Below, piece after piece: positions 30,995 to 38,807 of a stretch of DNA of 64,000 nt. Position 1 is the first letter of the stretch. Every line of letters starts with the position of its first letter. Source of the stretch: Bifidobacterium sp. (GTDB lineage Bacteria; Actinomycetota; Actinomycetes; Actinomycetales; Bifidobacteriaceae); the NCBI GenBank assembly GCA_024104275.1, contig JAGGHK010000003.1:1-64000 (forward strand), read 5' to 3'. Made by a program: the position numbers and the translations under genes. The notes under the pieces are model-generated. The model ran no database searches. It saw nothing but the letters and a program-made list of their open reading frames with translations, and was not told where the DNA came from.

Positions 30995-31082
30995 TGCCAC
31001 TAACCGGTCATTAATGCCCCTCGACGTTGATTATTTGCTCTCAAAACATACATCAAGAGGCACTAATGACCGATTTGTGGCA
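30995..31082. repeat. Inverted repeat of the AGAGGCACTAATGACCG family (copy 2)
   Basis: The 27-nt arms 30995-31021 and 31056-31082 match at 23 of 27 positions around a 34-nt AT-rich spacer. The motif GGTCATTArTGCCyCT is shared with the array at 7053-7197. It ends 36 bp past the stop of the minus-strand gene at 31118. The rest of the 469-bp gap (30649-31117) upstream of the surface protein shows no gene. Confidence 0.7.
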
Positions 31083-31117
31083 CAAGTTGAAGACGTTTGG
31101 AACAAGGGCAACGTCCC

Positions 31118-31810
31118 TCAGCCAAGGCGGCTGACGGCGGCGTGCTGGACGTCGGTGGCGGGATCGGAGGCCAGGCGGGCGAGCGTGGGTTGCGCTGTGT
31201 TGGGATTGAGGGCGACGGCGCGGCGGACCATCGCGGTGAGGACGGTTGGGGCCTTTTCGTCACTTTCTACACCCATCTTGCCTAGGAAATCAAGGGTTTC
31301 GGGGCTGGTACGCGGGTCCTCGGCGCCTTCGAGTCGCATCTTCCATGAGGTCTGCGGGTTGCGCAACGCGGCTTCGCGCACCCCGCGCACCTTATCTTTG
31401 GTGAGCCTGCCGACCAGCCAGTTCTTATCGGCGGTATTGGCGGCGACGGCCTTGCGGACCTCATCGTTGCCGTCCTCGGAAAGCTTGACCAGAATGTTCG
31501 GGAACGGCATGGTCTGGGCCAGGAAAATGCGGTCTTGAAGCGGGGTGTGCTGGTTGCCGGCCACCGCTTCGAGCAATGCCGTGGCACGCGAGAAAGCCGC
31601 CTGGTCGGACTTCGGGGGCAAGGGCTCGCGGGCGGCTGCGCTCAACTCGGCCGAATCGTCGGTATGCCGCAACTCTTCGTAGGTGTCGGTCAGCGGCTCG
31701 AAGGCGGAGCCGGCGTTCTGCGCGTTTGCCTCATTCGATTCCGCAGCTCCGGCGTTCTCGGGCGCATTGCCCTGCTCTTGGTTCGTTTCGTCCTGTTCCG
31801 TTTCGCTCAT
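31118..31810 (-). CDS. Variant leucine-rich repeat (LRV/HEAT-like) protein
   Basis: The 230-residue product has an acidic Asn/Glu/Ala-rich N-terminus (about 1-45). Helical repeats of about 25 residues follow, such as LVKLSEDGNDEVRKAVAANT, VRGVREAALRNPQTS and AVALNPNTAQPTLARLASDP. These resemble the variant leucine-rich repeat seen in actinobacterial proteins. No catalytic motif is visible, so a protein-interaction role is the safest inference. The C-terminus of the FHA protein at 61916-63730 has a related segment (MAKHPELLPFLAMNPSLYG). It stands downstream of the YigZ gene on the same strand with a 21-bp gap, so the two may be co-transcribed. Confidence 0.7.
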   Translation of the reverse strand: MSETEQDETNQEQGNAPENAGAAESNEANAQNAGSAFEPLTDTYEELRHTDDSAELSAAAREPLPPKSDQAAFSRATALLEAVAGNQHTPLQDRIFLAQTMPFPNILVKLSEDGNDEVRKAVAANTADKNWLVGRLTKDKVRGVREAALRNPQTSWKMRLEGAEDPRTSPETLDFLGKMGVESDEKAPTVLTAMVRRAVALNPNTAQPTLARLASDPATDVQHAAVSRLG

Positions 31811-31831
31811 GGTTCCAGCTTAACGCGAACC

Positions 31832-32476
31832 TCAGAATCTCATGAGACGCGCGCGGGCGTTGAATGCCTCGACAACGCGCGCCTCGAAATCCACAGCGTT
31901 TGCCGACGGAACGCGCAAACGCATGGTGATGCGGTCGGTAAATTCCTTATCTTCTTCCTTGCCGCCGGCCTGCGCAAGAAGCTGTTCGAAACGGCCCAGC
32001 CACGGGTATTCCAGCACAACTCGATAATGCTGCGTAGGCACAATTCGCTCGATATCCGCCGCCTTCACGGCCATTGACGCGGACGTGGAATAGGCACGAA
32101 TCAGGCCGCCGGAACCCAGTAAGATACCGCCGAAATAACGCGTGACGGTGATGACGCAATCGGTGAGCTTGCCCATACGAATCACGTCAAGAATCGGTTT
32201 GCCCGCAGTGCCGCTCGGTTCCCCGTCGTCGCTCATCCGCTCCTTGGTCGCACCTTGCGCGGCACCGAGGATGGCCGCGAAAGCGACGTGACGGGCCTTC
32301 GGATGCCGGTCTCGCACGGATTGCACGAATGCGAGCGCCTCGTCCAAGGTCTCGACATGGCAGGCGTCACCGATGAACTCAGACTTCTTTTCGACGAACG
32401 AATCATGCGCGGGCGCGTCGGCAGCGTTGGCGATCGTGGAGAATCCATCGATGATGTCGTTATGCTCGCTGCCCAA
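31832..32476 (-). CDS. YigZ/IMPACT family protein
   Basis: The YigZ family is related to eukaryotic IMPACT, a regulator of Gcn2; bacterial members may bind RNA or ribosomes. The product has the UPF0029 N-terminal domain (KKSEFIGDACHVETLDEALA; HVAFAAILG..SDDGEPSGTAGKPIL) with the conserved SDDGEP..GTAG. GVL-like segments (VTRYFGGILLGSGGLIRAYS) and a C-terminal DUF1949-like ferredoxin fold follow. I chose the TTG at 32476 because GGAGGGG precedes it by 5 nt and the upstream GTG/ATG at 32548 adds unrelated residues. This gives 214 residues, close to the family norm. Confidence 0.88.
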   Translation of the reverse strand: MGSEHNDIIDGFSTIANAADAPAHDSFVEKKSEFIGDACHVETLDEALAFVQSVRDRHPKARHVAFAAILGAAQGATKERMSDDGEPSGTAGKPILDVIRMGKLTDCVITVTRYFGGILLGSGGLIRAYSTSASMAVKAADIERIVPTQHYRVVLEYPWLGRFEQLLAQAGGKEEDKEFTDRITMRLRVPSANAVDFEARVVEAFNARARLMRF

Positions 32477-32560
32477 TGATGCCCCTCCGATTTCGAAATC
32501 CCTAATAAAAAATCTTGATACCTCCACTGTACTTTTGATTACCAGCACAATGCCAAAATT

Positions 32561-32575
32561 GTACGATTATCGTAC
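32561..32575. promoter_or_regulatory. Perfect palindrome in the divergent yigZ/GNAT promoter region
   Basis: GTACGAT-T-ATCGTAC is a perfect odd palindrome about 85 bp before the YigZ start, inside the 415-bp gap separating it from the plus-strand acetyltransferase. It may be an operator for a dimeric regulator. An extended -10-like TGCTAGACT near 32708 may serve the acetyltransferase. Confidence 0.35.
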
Positions 32576-32891
32576 CAGCAATCGTCAAACCGTGAATTTC
32601 CAACCTTTTACGTCACATTTACGCGACGTTACTTACAAACCAATTGTGAAAATTCTTATCCAGAAGTACCAAAAGACGGAATCTGACCAGACCTAAGCAT
32701 TTTCTCTGCTAGACTGGCCGGTTAAGGAGCAGAGGACAAGGGTGTACCTCAGCTCCCCATACACAGTTCTCGAAATCCTGCGTTTCATGGTTTTCATGCC
32801 TCTTATTCATCTGTCACAATCCCATTGTTTCCAACGCTTTCCAGCTACGACCAAACCTGTAGCCGTCTTGTTTGGCGCCTACAGTGACGTT

Positions 32892-33590
32892 ATGCAAATC
32901 ACCACCGAGCGACTTATTCTCCGCCCATGGAAACACGGCGACAGCGCCGAGGCCGAATCGCTGTTCCGCTATGCCTCCGACCCCGAAATCGGGATTCGCT
33001 GCGGATGGATGCCCCACCGCAACGTCGCGGAAAGCATGAACACCCTCAATAACGTCTTCACCGGCGACGAGAACTATGCCATCACTTTGCGGGACGGAGA
33101 AGACAACCCGATCGGGGCCATCGAGCTCAAGAAAGCCGAGCCGGGCGACCACGCCGGCGAATTCGTGCAAGAGGCCATTGATTCCCATAGTTTGTTCGAC
33201 GGCGTCGATGAAAACAAGCTGGAACGGGCCCTCGCCCACTACAACGGCGACCGCGTGCTCGGCTACTGGATCGGGCGGCCGTTCTGGGGGCAGGGCATGA
33301 TGACCGAGGCACTGCGGTCGATGCTCCGGCACGCGTTCGTGGACCTTGGGTGCAACGCCGTATGGGGCGGGCACTACGCCGAAAACCCAGCTTCCGGCAA
33401 GGTGATGGGGCGCTGCGGCATGCGGGCGGTGTGCCGCAAGGACGGCGACTACTTCCCGCTTATCGACCGGAGTTACGACGCCATTCTGCGGGTGATCATG
33501 AAAGAGGAATGGGAACGCAGTGCGGATAAAGCCAGTAATCAGGAAAAACCCATCGACTGTTCCGCCATGCAAGCTGGCAAACAGAGATAG
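32892..33590 (+). CDS. GNAT family N-acetyltransferase (RimJ/RimL-like)
   Basis: The product starts ITTERLILRPWKHGDSAEAE, the usual RimJ/RimL-like N-terminus. It has the acetyl-CoA loop region YWIGRPFWGQGMMTEALRSM and the late beta-strand segment AVWGGHYAENPASGKVMGRC. It probably acetylates a protein N-terminus or a small molecule, with the substrate unknown. An about 30-residue insertion (EFVQEAIDSHSLFDGVDENK) lies before the CoA-binding part. The frame is open back to a GTG at 32742 with an AGAGG site, but the extra 50 residues are not family-like. Length here is 232 residues. Confidence 0.85.
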   Translation: MQITTERLILRPWKHGDSAEAESLFRYASDPEIGIRCGWMPHRNVAESMNTLNNVFTGDENYAITLRDGEDNPIGAIELKKAEPGDHAGEFVQEAIDSHSLFDGVDENKLERALAHYNGDRVLGYWIGRPFWGQGMMTEALRSMLRHAFVDLGCNAVWGGHYAENPASGKVMGRCGMRAVCRKDGDYFPLIDRSYDAILRVIMKEEWERSADKASNQEKPIDCSAMQAGKQR

Positions 33591-33631
33591 TCTCACTAAC
33601 ATTATTTATAGTTCTCGCTCAAGTATGTACA

Positions 33632-34405
33632 TCACACAGGAATGAGCTGCCGGGCATCGCTAGCTATCTGTGAAAAACCAAGTACCTTGATTCCGTACTT
33701 GGCAAAGCCGGTAACCGCTGTCTGATTTATTGCCTTCTCGCGATCATCGGTAAAGACAATCAGAACCGCTCCTCTGCGCTCATTCGTTTCGCTGACATCA
33801 ATCCACGCAAAAGTGGTGGTAGCCACCGTTCCCTTATCAAGCTGGATTGGAGCTTGTGCGAAAGTCGTGGGAAGCGTCTTGCTTTTTTGAAACAGGAAAT
33901 TGAAGTTATGCGAGTAGAGCGATTTCCCTTGAATATTGATATTTTGGGTATAGAAAATATCTTGCTGCGTCAACGCTTCAGCGACATCGTCAACAAAATA
34001 CGAAGTGGTTTTACGGGAAACCACTTCAATCAACGAATCAACGTGAATCAACGCCTGAACATACCAATTCATCGCGTCGCCGGACTTTTCCGGACGGGCC
34101 GTCATAACGATGGAGCCGTTTTCGCACGTTGCTCCGAACTGTCTCGCCGTTTGTGTTAAACGTTCCGCTCGTTTGCCTTTGAAGTTGAAACCGGAAGTCT
34201 GAAGACCATTCAGCGTATAGCCATCGTCATCAAACCGCAATACCCCATCTTTGGCGCGGACATAAAAATGGAAATGGTCACCAGCGTGGTCAAGGAAAGG
34301 AACCGTGACCTCCTGCCACGAATCCACTTTTCGCAACGAGGAATGCCCATGTAGCCAATCCGCATAACTCTTTACAAGCGCATCTATTTGAAAGTCGGTT
34401 TTCAT
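33632..34405 (-). CDS. DUF1828/DUF1829-like protein
   Basis: The 257-residue product has an N-terminal segment (VTVPFLDHAGDHFHFYVRAK; LRFDDDGYTLNGLQTSGF) that I recognise as the DUF1828 pattern. The C-terminal half (from about 165, with AQAPIQLDKG and GAVLIVFTDDREKAINQT) fits DUF1829. Both are families of unknown function, often found in accessory regions. It is the second gene of a two-gene unit: its ATG overlaps the stop of the upstream gene by 4 nt (ATGA). It converges with the acetyltransferase gene. No membrane segment or signal peptide is present. Confidence 0.7.
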   Translation of the reverse strand: MKTDFQIDALVKSYADWLHGHSSLRKVDSWQEVTVPFLDHAGDHFHFYVRAKDGVLRFDDDGYTLNGLQTSGFNFKGKRAERLTQTARQFGATCENGSIVMTARPEKSGDAMNWYVQALIHVDSLIEVVSRKTTSYFVDDVAEALTQQDIFYTQNINIQGKSLYSHNFNFLFQKSKTLPTTFAQAPIQLDKGTVATTTFAWIDVSETNERRGAVLIVFTDDREKAINQTAVTGFAKYGIKVLGFSQIASDARQLIPV

Positions 34406-34839
34406 GGCATCATCGCGTCTTGCAAAAGCGGCTTTTTCACAACGTTGAATCGTTGGAGCAAAAGCAAAGTATCGTTGACAAAATTCGGCGACTCGATGTC
34501 AACCGGTTCGGCAAAATTCTCCCCATAACCACTTCGATAAACGTGAAGGTGATCGCCGAGGATGACAGTGCCGTCAGGATTGCTGTGCGGCTGACTGGGG
34601 TTAACACAAAGTCGCATGAGAACGACACCTCCTCCCTGTATTCTTGCACTTATCGAATGCATATCAAAGTCTATCTTGCCACGATACAAATCAACGCGAA
34701 ACTTATCTGCACCGTCTTGCGATTCGACATCAAACCCCTTGTGTTGTTCACCACCGGCGGGCATGGTGAACTCATCGACCAAAGCATCCTTCAGCTCTCC
34801 AAGCAACCGACGTGCCGTGACCTCATCCAATTCAACCAT
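34402..34839 (-). CDS. Uncharacterised partner of the DUF1828 protein
   Basis: The 145-residue cytosolic product begins MVELDEVTARRLLGELKDAL and contains FRVDLYRGKIDFDMHSISAR and HLHVYRSGYGENFAEPVDIE. I do not recognise a named family with certainty. The repeated short beta-strand pattern with HLHVYRSGYGE suggests a small alpha/beta fold. AAGGAT precedes the ATG by 5 nt. The 4-nt overlap with the DUF1828-like gene implies translational coupling and a joint function, as in toxin-antitoxin or defence pairs; this is inference only. Confidence 0.6.
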   Translation of the reverse strand: MVELDEVTARRLLGELKDALVDEFTMPAGGEQHKGFDVESQDGADKFRVDLYRGKIDFDMHSISARIQGGGVVLMRLCVNPSQPHSNPDGTVILGDHLHVYRSGYGENFAEPVDIESPNFVNDTLLLLQRFNVVKKPLLQDAMMP

Positions 34840-34984
34840 CGTGCATCCTTGCCTGGTGATTTATACTCTTGCTGTCGTAATTTTAGCAACACATGTGATT
34901 AAAAACTGACAAAATAGTATATATTCACGATATTTTTATTTAAACGTAATTCAAAAATAATGACTTGCTAAATTGGGAGAAACG

Positions 34985-35020
34985 CCATTCGGGAGTAAGC
35001 CTGAGCCTACTCCCAAATGG
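34985..35020. terminator. Hairpin, possible former terminator of a tRNA-Ser
   Basis: CCATTcGGGAGTA pairs with TACTCCCaAATGG around a 10-nt loop. On the plus strand TCTTCTTTTA follows. On the minus strand it lies 21 nt after a fragment matching the tRNA-Ser(GCT) 3' end, which is the spacing a tRNA terminator would have. Confidence 0.5.
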
Positions 35021-35041
35021 TCTTCTTTTATACCTGTGAAA

Positions 35042-35054
35042 GCGGAGCCGGAGA
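35042..35054 (-). repeat. Partial copy of the tRNA-Ser(GCT) 3' end (candidate att remnant)
   Basis: GCGGAGCCGGAGA is identical to the 13 bases at 37061-37073 that include the tRNA-Ser(GCT) 3' end. The match continues imperfectly (TTTCAA against GATTCGAA). Both copies are in the same orientation and bound about 2 kb of AT-richer DNA, as expected for the two attachment sites of an integrated element. Confidence 0.45.
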
Positions 35055-35084
35055 TTTCAATTACCAAAGGGATTTCTCTCTTCC

Positions 35085-35124
35085 TATAATTTCTTTAATG
35101 TGCTTATAATTTCTTTAATGTGCT
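35085..35124. repeat. Perfect 20-bp tandem duplication
   Basis: TATAATTTCTTTAATGTGCT occurs twice head to tail at 35085-35104 and 35105-35124, in AT-rich non-coding DNA. It is a recent duplication or a two-site operator. Apart from this, the hairpin and the att-like fragment, the 358-bp gap from 34840 holds nothing recognisable. Confidence 0.75.
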
Positions 35125-35197
35125 TAAACCCTCAAAAGTAATATGACATAACCAAAGTGCACCGACAATGTTCATTAATTATGTCCAAGAAAGATTT

Positions 35198-35401
35198 TTA
35201 TTCCAAACGCTCGGTTGGAATATTACGGTACCTTTCCATTCTTGGTCTATTCGAACGTTTATATATAACTCGGTTAGTCCATAAATAAGCACTGTATGCA
35301 CGCGCATCATCCTGAGACATGCCCTTGGCCTCGCGCACCCTCGCGATGTTCAGGCCAAGCTCACGGGCATAGTCATCCCAACTGCTTCCATCGATCCTCA
35401 T
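35198..35401 (-). pseudogene. Degenerate XRE-type helix-turn-helix fragment
   Basis: The 67-codon frame begins MRIDGSSWDDYARELGLNIA and continues RVREAKGMSQDD, the first two helices of an XRE/HTH_3 domain. It then diverges into a Tyr/Arg-rich sequence instead of the recognition helix, and ends at 67 residues. I read it as a truncated or frameshifted phage-type regulator, although a short functional protein cannot be excluded. It lies inside the candidate element at tRNA-Ser(GCT). Confidence 0.45.
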
Positions 35402-35523
35402 ACAGCCAATGCAAGCCCATTGCCATGCACACATGGTCATGCGCACACGATAAAATGAAACATGGCAGGAATGAACACACCTCAAGGCATAATGAAGGTA
35501 TTACCAAAACGCGGGAGTCAATG

Positions 35524-36423
35524 ATGTCGGAAGAAGCGGAAGAGACAGAAGAGCCGAAGAAGGGCCGGAGCCATAAGGCCCTTATCGGCGGGATAGCGGC
35601 CGCGGTCGTACTGGTGGCGGCGTGCGGGGGCGGCTACTATGCGTGGAACAGCCACCAGCAGACTTTGCACACGCAGGCCATCGGCAACTGCCGGACCGAG
35701 GCGAAGAAGCTCAAGACCGTCAACGTTGCCTATATGGAATCAGTGAAGGCCGCAGCCGTGAAACCGGCCAAGGACATGACCGCCAAGCAGGCCCCGTGCG
35801 GCACGGGGACGGCCACCGACCAACTGAACAGGAACGCCGCCGACATGAAGGCACAGGCGGCGAAGGTCACGGAGCGGAACGGGAGACTCGAATCCCAGAC
35901 CAAGAAGACCCTGAATGACGGCCTTGCCAACGCCCAGAACGTGCTGGGTTCCACGGACGGCAAGGTGGCGGACAACGGTACGAGGGACGCCCTGACTAAG
36001 GCCATTGACGCCTCCAAGAAGGCAGCTTCTGACAAGAAGGCCACGGTCAAGGCTCTGGCTGACTCCAAGGCTTCTCTCGACAACGCCGTCAATGCCGTGA
36101 ACGCCAGTGTTCAGGCCAAGGCTCAGGCCGATGCCGCAGCCGCTCAGCAGGCTCAGCAGGCTCAGCAGGCTCAGCAGGCACAGGCTCAAGCTCAGACAGC
36201 TCAGAACTATTCAGGGAATTCATATCGTGGTAATTACAATGGAGGTTCCAGCTATACTGCCCCGAGTCCCCCTAGTAGTCCTTCTACACCAAGTGCGCCT
36301 CATTCAAATGATTTAGATTGGGATGGTATAGAAATCATGGACACTCATGGGCACTCTTGGTATTCTGACGGAACCCCTATGAATAATTGCATAATGGTAA
36401 ATGGCGAAGAGGCCTGTCGCTAA
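35524..36423 (+). CDS. Membrane-anchored, Ala/Gln-rich extracellular protein
   Basis: The 299-residue product has an acidic cytoplasmic N-terminus, a basic KKGRSHK and one transmembrane segment (ALIGGIAAAVVLVAACGG, about residues 18-40). The long extracellular part is Lys/Ala/Asp-rich and probably coiled-coil (about 45-200). A Gln-Ala repeat block encoded by repeated GCTCAGCAG units (36144-36200), a Ser/Pro/Tyr linker and a short C-terminal domain with two Cys follow. GGGAG lies 6 nt before the second ATG (35524), preferred over 35521. The last 200 bp are AT-richer than the rest. Function unknown. Confidence 0.75.
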   Translation: MSEEAEETEEPKKGRSHKALIGGIAAAVVLVAACGGGYYAWNSHQQTLHTQAIGNCRTEAKKLKTVNVAYMESVKAAAVKPAKDMTAKQAPCGTGTATDQLNRNAADMKAQAAKVTERNGRLESQTKKTLNDGLANAQNVLGSTDGKVADNGTRDALTKAIDASKKAASDKKATVKALADSKASLDNAVNAVNASVQAKAQADAAAAQQAQQAQQAQQAQAQAQTAQNYSGNSYRGNYNGGSSYTAPSPPSSPSTPSAPHSNDLDWDGIEIMDTHGHSWYSDGTPMNNCIMVNGEEACR

Positions 36424-37022
36424 CAAAACTGTTCCGATTCCGAATTACTCAAAACGTTAATTAGAATTTTGCGAAATTTCTTGACTTGATTTGCTATATC
36501 TCTTTCGAAAGTCTGCACTTCCCCACTGACTCATCGTGATGCTCGACACGCAGTACGCCGTATCTCAAATGAGTATTGGAAAGGGATTTTCATGGTTCGA
36601 ATTGAAGACCATCACAACCCACGCGATTTCACCCGCATTTTCGCAGAAATTTTGGTTTCCATTGCAGCAATAGCTTGTCCATTTTCTTCATTCACACTAA
36701 TCCATTGATATCCACATTGGACTAAAGAATCAAGCTGGAAACAAGACTCTGAATCTCCGTAAAAAATCCCGCGCAATCATGAGACAGCCCGACGAGATTC
36801 GCTAAAAAGCAAAGCCAACGGACATGTAATTTGGCCGGTAATCCCGGTATTCCGCTTTTCTCCTCGGCATACCGGCACCGCACCGACCCTTCCGGTCAGG
36901 GTGCGTACCATAGAACGTACCATAACTATCTGTATTCCTGACCATTTATGGGCCATGCTGACAACAACGCCGTATGCCACGGAAAGCCGGAAAACCCTTG
37001 CAATTGCAAGGAAAACCGCATG
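36424..37022. other. Gene-poor 600-bp stretch beside tRNA-Ser(GCT)
   Basis: No family-like protein is visible. A 38-codon frame at 36592-36708 (+) has AAAGGG 7 nt before its ATG and a hydrophobic C-terminus (FAEILVSIAAIACPFSS); it could be a small membrane peptide. CGTACCATA is repeated at about 36903 and 36915. The position just downstream of a tRNA 3' end and the lower GC suggest remnants of an integrated element. Confidence 0.4.
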
Positions 37023-37055
37023 AAAAAGGGCCTCCGAGGAAAACCTCGAAAGCCC
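37023..37055 (-). terminator. Terminator of tRNA-Ser(GCT)
   Basis: On the minus strand GGGCTTTCGAGG pairs with CCTCGGAGGCCC around TTTT and is followed by five T. It begins 7 nt after the tRNA 3' end. Confidence 0.85.
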
Positions 37056-37061
37056 TATTTG

Positions 37062-37148
37062 CGGAGCCGGAGAGATTCGAACTCTCGAACCGCTTGCGCA
37101 GTTAACACCTTAGCAGGGTGCCCCTATCGGCCACTCAGGCACAGCTCC
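37062..37148 (-). tRNA. tRNA-Ser(GCT)
   Basis: This is a class II tRNA on the minus strand. The acceptor is GGAGCTG/CGGCTCC with a G discriminator, the anticodon loop is CTGCTAA (anticodon GCT), there is a long variable arm, and the T arm contains GTTCGAATC. CCA is not encoded. Its 3' end is the presumed integration site of the element at 35042-37062. Confidence 0.95.
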
Positions 37149-37419
37149 GAGCTGCGAACGCATTCGCGAGCGCAACATTTCTATACTATAACAGCATCAG
37201 GAGACGCACGCCACTCCGAGCTTCGTTCGTGTCCCTTGCTCTTCCTATACAAACTTTCCGACCTGGCAGTTCGATAGGTAAAACCGACTTCCTGCAACGT
37301 TTCCAAGTGCTGCCGTAGCGATAGACGCAATAAATAAAGCATATGGATCACCCACTTAGGCATCGCTTCTAAGTCAGGCGGCTTTGATCAATGCAACCGG
37401 CGAAGCACCGATACCCTCT

Positions 37420-38523
37420 CTACATCGTTTCCGGGTCAGGCTGACGATGGCCGGAGAACGTCACCACCACGGCGACGATGACCAGCGCGACGCCTGCCAA
37501 ATCGCCCAGCGTCGGGATTTCGCCGATAATCAAGCCGACCAGCAAGGCCATCACCGGGTTGATCGCCTGGATGACCGAGTAGCGCGCCGAAGAGATGCGG
37601 CGCATGATGACCTGGTCGATTATATAGGGCAGGAACGAGGCGAAAACCGAAACGACCAGCATCACGCCGAGCAATTTCAGCGAGCCGAACTCGCCGCATG
37701 CCCACGTCGCGCTCGGCTTGGGGCTGATGACCCCTTTGATCGCCGGAACGGCAAGGAAAACGGACTGGACCAACCAACCGATCAGCATGCTCAGTGCCAG
37801 CGAATCGAGAGGGTTGGAGCGCTTGGCGACCATGCGGCCGAAGACGATGTAGCAGCCCCACATCACACCGTCGATGAGGATGGCAATAAGACCAATCATA
37901 AAATGCGGGTATTTGGCAGGGTTCGCGAACGATACACCGGCCAGAAGCACCACGCCTCCTGCCGCGAGAAGGATGCCGACGCGCTCACGCCAACTGTGGC
38001 CGGTCAGGACGGCGACGCCGAGCGGGCCGATGAATTCTATCGAAACCGCGATGCCGATGTCCATATTGCTCATGCCCACGTAAAACAGCGTGTTCATCAG
38101 CATCACGGAGATACCCGCGAGCGCGACGATCCACCATTCTCGGGACGTGTGCGGCAGACCGGCACGTTTCGCTTTGGAGAACGGACGACGCCAAACCATC
38201 ATGAGAACGGCTCCGAAACCGATGCGATACCAGGCCGCCAGAAGCGGGTCAAGCTGGGTGAACGCGAGTTTGGCGACAGTGGTGGCCAGGTAAATCATCA
38301 ATCCTTCGCCCATGATAATAAGAACCACTGGGATGCGATTGAATATGACATCCAAGCGCGAACCTGGTGGCTCTATTCGCGAGGAACGCGGCTTTTCGGA
38401 CGCGGTCTGGATCTCGGGTTGAGTCTGGGGCAGGCTTTCGGGAGGGGTCTGGATCTCGGGTTGAATCTGGGGCAGGCTTTCAGGAGGGGTCTGGGGCGAA
38501 GATGAAGAGGATGGCATAATCAT
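37420..38523 (-). CDS. EamA/DMT family transporter (RhtA-like)
   Basis: The 367-residue product has ten predicted membrane helices in two EamA repeats (LATTVAKLAFTQLDPLLAAW near residue 80; VIQAINPVMALLVGLIIGEI near 320). The pattern fits the threonine/homoserine exporter RhtA group: inner-membrane export of amino acids or related metabolites. The first about 50 residues are unusual: Ser/Pro/Gln-rich, with the block PPESLPQ(I/T)QPEIQT occurring twice, also visible as a DNA repeat at 38415-38490. The ATG of the third codon (38517) is an alternative start. Confidence 0.88.
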   Translation of the reverse strand: MIMPSSSSSPQTPPESLPQIQPEIQTPPESLPQTQPEIQTASEKPRSSRIEPPGSRLDVIFNRIPVVLIIMGEGLMIYLATTVAKLAFTQLDPLLAAWYRIGFGAVLMMVWRRPFSKAKRAGLPHTSREWWIVALAGISVMLMNTLFYVGMSNMDIGIAVSIEFIGPLGVAVLTGHSWRERVGILLAAGGVVLLAGVSFANPAKYPHFMIGLIAILIDGVMWGCYIVFGRMVAKRSNPLDSLALSMLIGWLVQSVFLAVPAIKGVISPKPSATWACGEFGSLKLLGVMLVVSVFASFLPYIIDQVIMRRISSARYSVIQAINPVMALLVGLIIGEIPTLGDLAGVALVIVAVVVTFSGHRQPDPETM

Positions 38524-38562
38524 CTAAACTACACCACAATGACCAGTAATTGAAAGGTGTTT

Positions 38563-38733
38563 TTGCAACATGATATAGCGGGATTTGCTGCTGGCGTCGC
38601 TGCTTGCTGCGCTATTGGCGTTGCACTTGAGCCGCGTTTGGGCCGGGTTCGAAACCGCATGGGATTCTTGTTTGAAGCCGCGTTCGAAGTACCATTCGGG
38701 AAGCTGCTTGAATCCCGTTTAAATCACGCTTGA
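38563..38733 (+). CDS. Possible small protein, 56 residues
   Basis: A TTG start 5 nt after AAAGG opens a 56-codon frame: QHDIAGFAAGVAACCAIGVA then LEPRLGRVRNRMGFLFEAAF, ending LLESRLNHA. GC content and codon use look coding. A short hydrophobic N-terminal helix is followed by an amphipathic part, so a small membrane-associated protein is possible. It lies between the EamA gene (divergent) and dinB (same strand, 74 bp on). I recognise no family. Confidence 0.35.
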   Translation: MQHDIAGFAAGVAACCAIGVALEPRLGRVRNRMGFLFEAAFEVPFGKLLESRLNHA

Positions 38734-38807
38734 TCGCTTACGTCAATAACCCTCACGTGATTTCACAACCGGCAACAACGATGCAAGCTGGTAATTAGAA
38801 TGGAGGT

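Noticed and set aside
32742-32891. N-terminal extension of the GNAT gene from a GTG with an AGAGG site
   Set aside because: The extra 50 residues are Cys/His/Phe-rich and unlike any acetyltransferase N-terminus. Kept only as an alternative start.
36777-36980. 67-codon minus-strand frame next to tRNA-Ser(GCT), considered as an integrase remnant
   Set aside because: No catalytic Arg/His/Tyr pattern of tyrosine recombinases can be seen, so it does not support the integrase idea.
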